Source: Kitagawia praeruptora
Lineage: Eukaryota; Streptophyta; Magnoliopsida; Apiales; Apiaceae
Direction: 5' to 3'
Length of the DNA stretch: 64,000 bases
Assembly (NCBI GenBank): GCA_037693485.1
Contig: CM075346.1
Coordinates: forward strand, 52,994,001 to 53,058,000
The notes under the pieces were generated by a model. That model was not told the origin of the DNA, ran no database searches, and worked only from the letters and a program-made list of their open reading frames with translations. This document shows positions 60,401 to 64,000 of the stretch, piece by piece. A program made the position numbers and the translations under genes. Numbering within the stretch: the stretch's first letter is position 1; each line of letters starts with the position of its first letter.

Positions 60401-63189
60401 TAATACTCAAGAAAGCTTCATTTTTGACTCGTTTGAGCATAGAAAGCTTTGTTCTTGACTCGTTTGACCCCTAAAACTTCATTTTGGACTCGGTTGAACA
60501 AGAAAATTAATTTTGCTTCATTTTTGACTCGTTTGAGCATGGAAACCACTTGTAACTTTGTTCTTGATTCGTTCGACCCCTAATACTCATTGAAACTTCA
60601 TTTTAGACTCGTTTGAACAAGAAAATTAATTTTGCTTAATTTTTGACTCATTTTAGTTTGGAAACCACTTGGAGCTTTGTTCTTGACTCGTTTGACCCCT
60701 AATACTCAAGAAAGCTTCATTTTTGACTCGTTTCAGCATAGAAAGCTTTGTTCTTGACTCGTTCGACCCCTAAAACTTCATTTTGGACTCGGTTGAATAA
60801 GAAAATTAATTTTGCTTCATTTTTGACTCGTTTGAGCATGGAAACCACTTGTAACTTTGTTCTTGATTCGTTTGACCCCTAATACTCACTGAAACTTCAT
60901 TTTAGACTCGTTTGAACAAGAAAATTAATTTTGCTTTTTAATTTTGCTTAACTTATCAAAAAAAAAAATTTGCTTAATTTTTGACTCGTTTTAGTTTGGA
61001 AACCACTTGGAGCTTTGTTCTTGACTCGTTTGACCCCTAATACTCAAGAAAGCTTCATTTTTGACTCGTTTGAGCATGGAAACCACTTATACATTGTTCT
61101 TGACTCGTTTGACCCCTAATACTAAAGAAAGCTTCATTTTTGACTCGTTTGAGCATAGAAAGCTTTGTTTTTGTCTCCTTTGACCCCTAGAACTCACAAA
61201 AATTTCATTTTGGACTCGTTTGAACAAGAAATTTAATTTTTCTTCATTTTTGACTCGTTTCAGCATGGAAACCACTTGTAACTTTGTTCTTGACTCATTT
61301 GACCACTAATACTCAAGAAAGCTTCATTTTTGACTCGTTTGAGCATATAAAGCTTTGTTCTTGACTCGTTTGACCCCTAAAACTCACTAAAACGTCATTT
61401 TGGACTCGGTTCAACAAGAAAATTAATTTTGCTTCATTTTCAACTCGTTTGAGCATGGAAACCACTTGTAACTTTGTTCTTGATTCAGTTGACCCCTAAT
61501 ACTCAAGAAAGCTTCATTTTTGACTCGTTTGAGCATAGAAAGCTTTGTTCTTGACTCGTTTGACCCCTAAAACTTCATTTTGGACTCCGTTGAATAAGAA
61601 AATTAATTTTGCTTCATTTTTGACTCGTTTGAGCATGGAAACCACTTGTAACTTTGTTCTTGATTCGTTTGACCCCTAATACTCACTGAAACTTCATTTT
61701 AGACTCGTTTGAACAAGAAAATTAATTTTGCTTAACTAATCAAAAAAAAAAATTGCTTAATTTTTGACTCGTTTTAGTTTGGAAACCACTTGGAGCTTTG
61801 TTCTTGACTCGTTTGACCCCTAATACTCAAGAAAGCTTCATTTTTGACTCGTTTGAGCATGGAAACCACTTATACTTTGTTCTTGACTCGTTTGACCCCT
61901 AATACTAAAGAAAGCTTCATTTTTGACTCGTTTGAGCATAGAAAGCTTTGTTTTTGACTCCTTTGACCCCTAGAACTCACAAAAATTTCATTTTGGACTC
62001 GTTTGAACAAGAAATTTAATTTTGCTTCATTTTTGACTCGTTTCAGCATGGAAACCACTTGTAACTTTGTTATTGACTCGTTTGACCACTAATACTCAAG
62101 AAAGCTTCATTTTTGACTCGTTTGAGCATATAAAGCTTTGTTCTTGACTCGTTTGACCCCTAAAACTCAATAAAACGTCATTTTGGACTCGGTTCAACAA
62201 GAAAATTAATTTTGCTTCATTTTCGACTCGTTTGAGCATGGAAACCACTTGTAACTTTGTTCTTGATTCGTTCGACCCCTAATACTCACTGAAACTTTAT
62301 TTTAGACTCGTTTGAACAAGAAAATTAATTTTGCTTAATTTTTGACTCGTTTTAGTTTGGAAACCACTTGGAGCTTTGTTCTTGACTCGTTTGACCCCTA
62401 ATACTCAAGAAAGCTTCATTTTTGACTCGTTTGAGCATGGAAACCACTTATACTTTGTTCTTGACTCGTTTGACCCCTAATACTAAAGAAAGCTTCATTT
62501 TTGACTCGCTTGAGCATAGAAAGCTTTGTTTTTGACTCCTTTGACCCCTAGAACTCACAAAAATTTCATTTTGGACTCGTTTGAACAAGAAATTTAATTT
62601 TGCTTCATTTTTGACTCGTTTCAGCATGGAAACCACTTGTAACTTTGTTCTTGACTCGTTTGACCACTAATACTCAAGAAAGCTTCATTTTTGACTCGTT
62701 TGAGCATATAAAGCTTTGTTCTTGACTCGTTTGACCCCTAAAACTCACTAAAACGTCATTTTGGACTCGGTTCAACAAGAAAATTAATTTTGCTTCATTT
62801 TCGACTCGTTTGAGCATGGAAACCACTTGTAACTTTGTTCTTGATTCAGTTGACCCCTAATACTCACTAAAACTTCATTTCAGACACGTTTGAACAAGAA
62901 AATTAATTTTGCTTAATTTTTGACTCGTTTGAGTTTGGAAACCACTTGGAGCTTTGTTCTTGACTCGTTTGACCCATAATACTCAAGAAAGCTTCATTTT
63001 TGACTCGTTTGAGCATAGAAAGCTTTAGTCTTGACTCGTTTGACCCCTAAAACTTCATTTTGGACTCGGTTGAACAAGAAAATTAATTTTGCTTCATTTT
63101 TGACTCGTTTGAGCATGGAAACCACTTGTAACTTTGTTCTTGATTCGTTCGACCCCTAATACTCACTGAAACTTCATTTTAGACTCGTT
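57440..63189. repeat. Tandem pair of 2,875-bp higher-order units
   Basis: Three anchors at 58212, 58995 and 59573 recur at 61087, 61870 and 62448, each 2,875 bp later. Private variants repeat at the same distance: GTTTCAGCATAG with GTTCGACCCCTAAAAC near 57851 and 60726, CTTATACATTG near 58210 and 61085, TTTTTGTCTCC, CTCCGTTGAATAAG, CTTAACTAATCAAA, TTGTTATTGACTCG and GCTTTAGTCTTG. The units cover about 57440-60314 and 60315-63189 and are almost identical, so this duplication is recent. Each unit has two A-tract subunits. No gene. Confidence 0.93.
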
Positions 63190-64000
63190 TGAACAAGAAA
63201 ATTAATTTTGCTTAATTTTTGACTCGTTTGAGTTTAGAAACCACTTGGAGCTTTGTTCTTGACTCGTTTGACCCATAATACTCAAGAAAGCTTCATTTTT
63301 TACTCGTTTGAGCACAGAAAGCTTTGTTCTTGACTCGTTTGACCCCTAAAACTTCATTTTGGACTCGGTTGAACAAGAAAATTAATTTTGCTTCATTTTT
63401 GACTCGTTTGAGCATGGAAACCACTTGTAACTTTGTTCTTGATTCGTTCGACCCCTAATACTCACTGAAACTTCATTTTAGACTCGTTTGAACAAGAAAA
63501 TTAATTTTGCTTAATTTTTGACTCGTTTTAGTTTGGAAACCACTTGGAGCTTTGTTCTTGACTCGTTTGACCCCTAATACTCAAGAAAGCTTCATTTTTG
63601 ACTCGTTTGAGCATAGAAAGCTTTGTTCTTGACTCGTTTGACCCCTAAAACTTCATTTTGGACTCGGTTGAATAAGAAAATTAATTTTGCTTCATTTTTG
63701 ACTCGTTTGAGCATGGAAACCACTTGTAACTTTGTTCTTGATTCAATTGACCCCTAATACTCACTGAAACTTCATTTTAGACTCGTTTGAACAAGAAAAT
63801 TAATTTTGCTTTTTAATTTTGCTTAACTTATCAAAAAAAAAAATTTGCTTAATTTTTGACTCGTTTTAGTTTGGAAACCACTTGGAGCTTTGTTCTTGAC
63901 TCGTTTGACCCCTAATACTCAAGAAAGCTTCATTTTTGACTCGTTTGAGCATGGAAACCACTTATACTTTGTTCTTAACTCGTTTGACCCCTAATACTAA
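63190..64000. repeat. Satellite to the end of the window
   Basis: The first part, to about 63460, resembles a third start of the 2,875-bp unit with extra changes (TTTTTTACTCG and GAGCACAGAAAGC near 63300). It then shifts to a more ordinary HOR order with an A-tract near 63833 and ends inside a CCACTTATACTTTG unit. The array clearly continues beyond the window. Confidence 0.88.

Noticed and set aside
10816..63000. About 25 short minus-strand ORFs of 60-94 codons encoding repeated LKRVKNEA- and SNESKMK-like peptides
   Set aside because: They recur only because the same satellite unit recurs. They begin and end inside repeat subunits and change frame with each subunit length. No promoter, codon constraint or unique sequence supports a gene.
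1..64000. tRNA, rRNA or other structured RNA genes
   Set aside because: No cloverleaf-like or rRNA-like sequence was seen in either the array or the insertions.

Overview
The window is almost entirely one family of AT-rich tandem satellite DNA, interrupted by two related retroposon-like insertions. It is eukaryotic nuclear heterochromatin, most likely from a flowering plant. That assignment is an inference: it rests on the CT-rich leader of the first insertion, the CCCTA-bearing leader of the second, and poly(A)-tailed LINE-like 3' ends. No host gene, rRNA or tRNA was recognised. Whether the array is centromeric, subtelomeric or interstitial cannot be read from sequence alone.

The satellite is built from subunits of about 39-40 bp, each beginning with a box close to TTGACTCGTTTGA. 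Three classes recur: A (GAACAAG plus the palindrome AAAATTAATTTT), B (GAGCATGGAAACC or GTTTGGAAACC) and C (GACCCCTAATACTC plus AAGCTTC). A shortened B' of 31 bp also occurs. They follow a loose A-B-C-B'-C grammar. From 1 to 9142 and from about 13681 to 27917, 39 subunits form a 1,523-1,524 bp higher-order repeat (HOR) with very few differences between copies. Irregular blocks lie at 9143-13680 and 27918-33660. These are duplicates of each other, and the second carries an extra 1,216 bp tandem duplication. Matching single-base variants along the HOR copies show that the HOR run and its irregular block were duplicated together. Further right the period changes to 1,085, 876 and 4,469 bp (33661-41744), then 2,610 bp (44660-52000), then 2,875 bp (57440-63189).

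Two insertions of about 2.2 kb, 41745-43980 and 53558-55746, sit in the more heterogeneous right part, both on the + strand. Each ends in poly(A) and has a clear target-site duplication (up to 18 bp and 17 bp), with matching empty sites elsewhere in the window. They share a start (ATGAGAGTCGT, encoding MRVVFSL), a CT/CA-rich leader, a central 116-nt module about 89% identical, and a 3' tail with TATGCCCCTA and TTTTAATTAG. Each carries one reading frame of about 670 codons. In the first it is open for 647 codons from an internal ATG; in the second it is broken only by two stop codons. Neither shows a reverse transcriptase motif I can recognise. The simplest reading is an undescribed non-autonomous, LINE-mobilised family with its own long ORF. 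The many short minus-strand ORFs in the satellite are by-products of the repeat.
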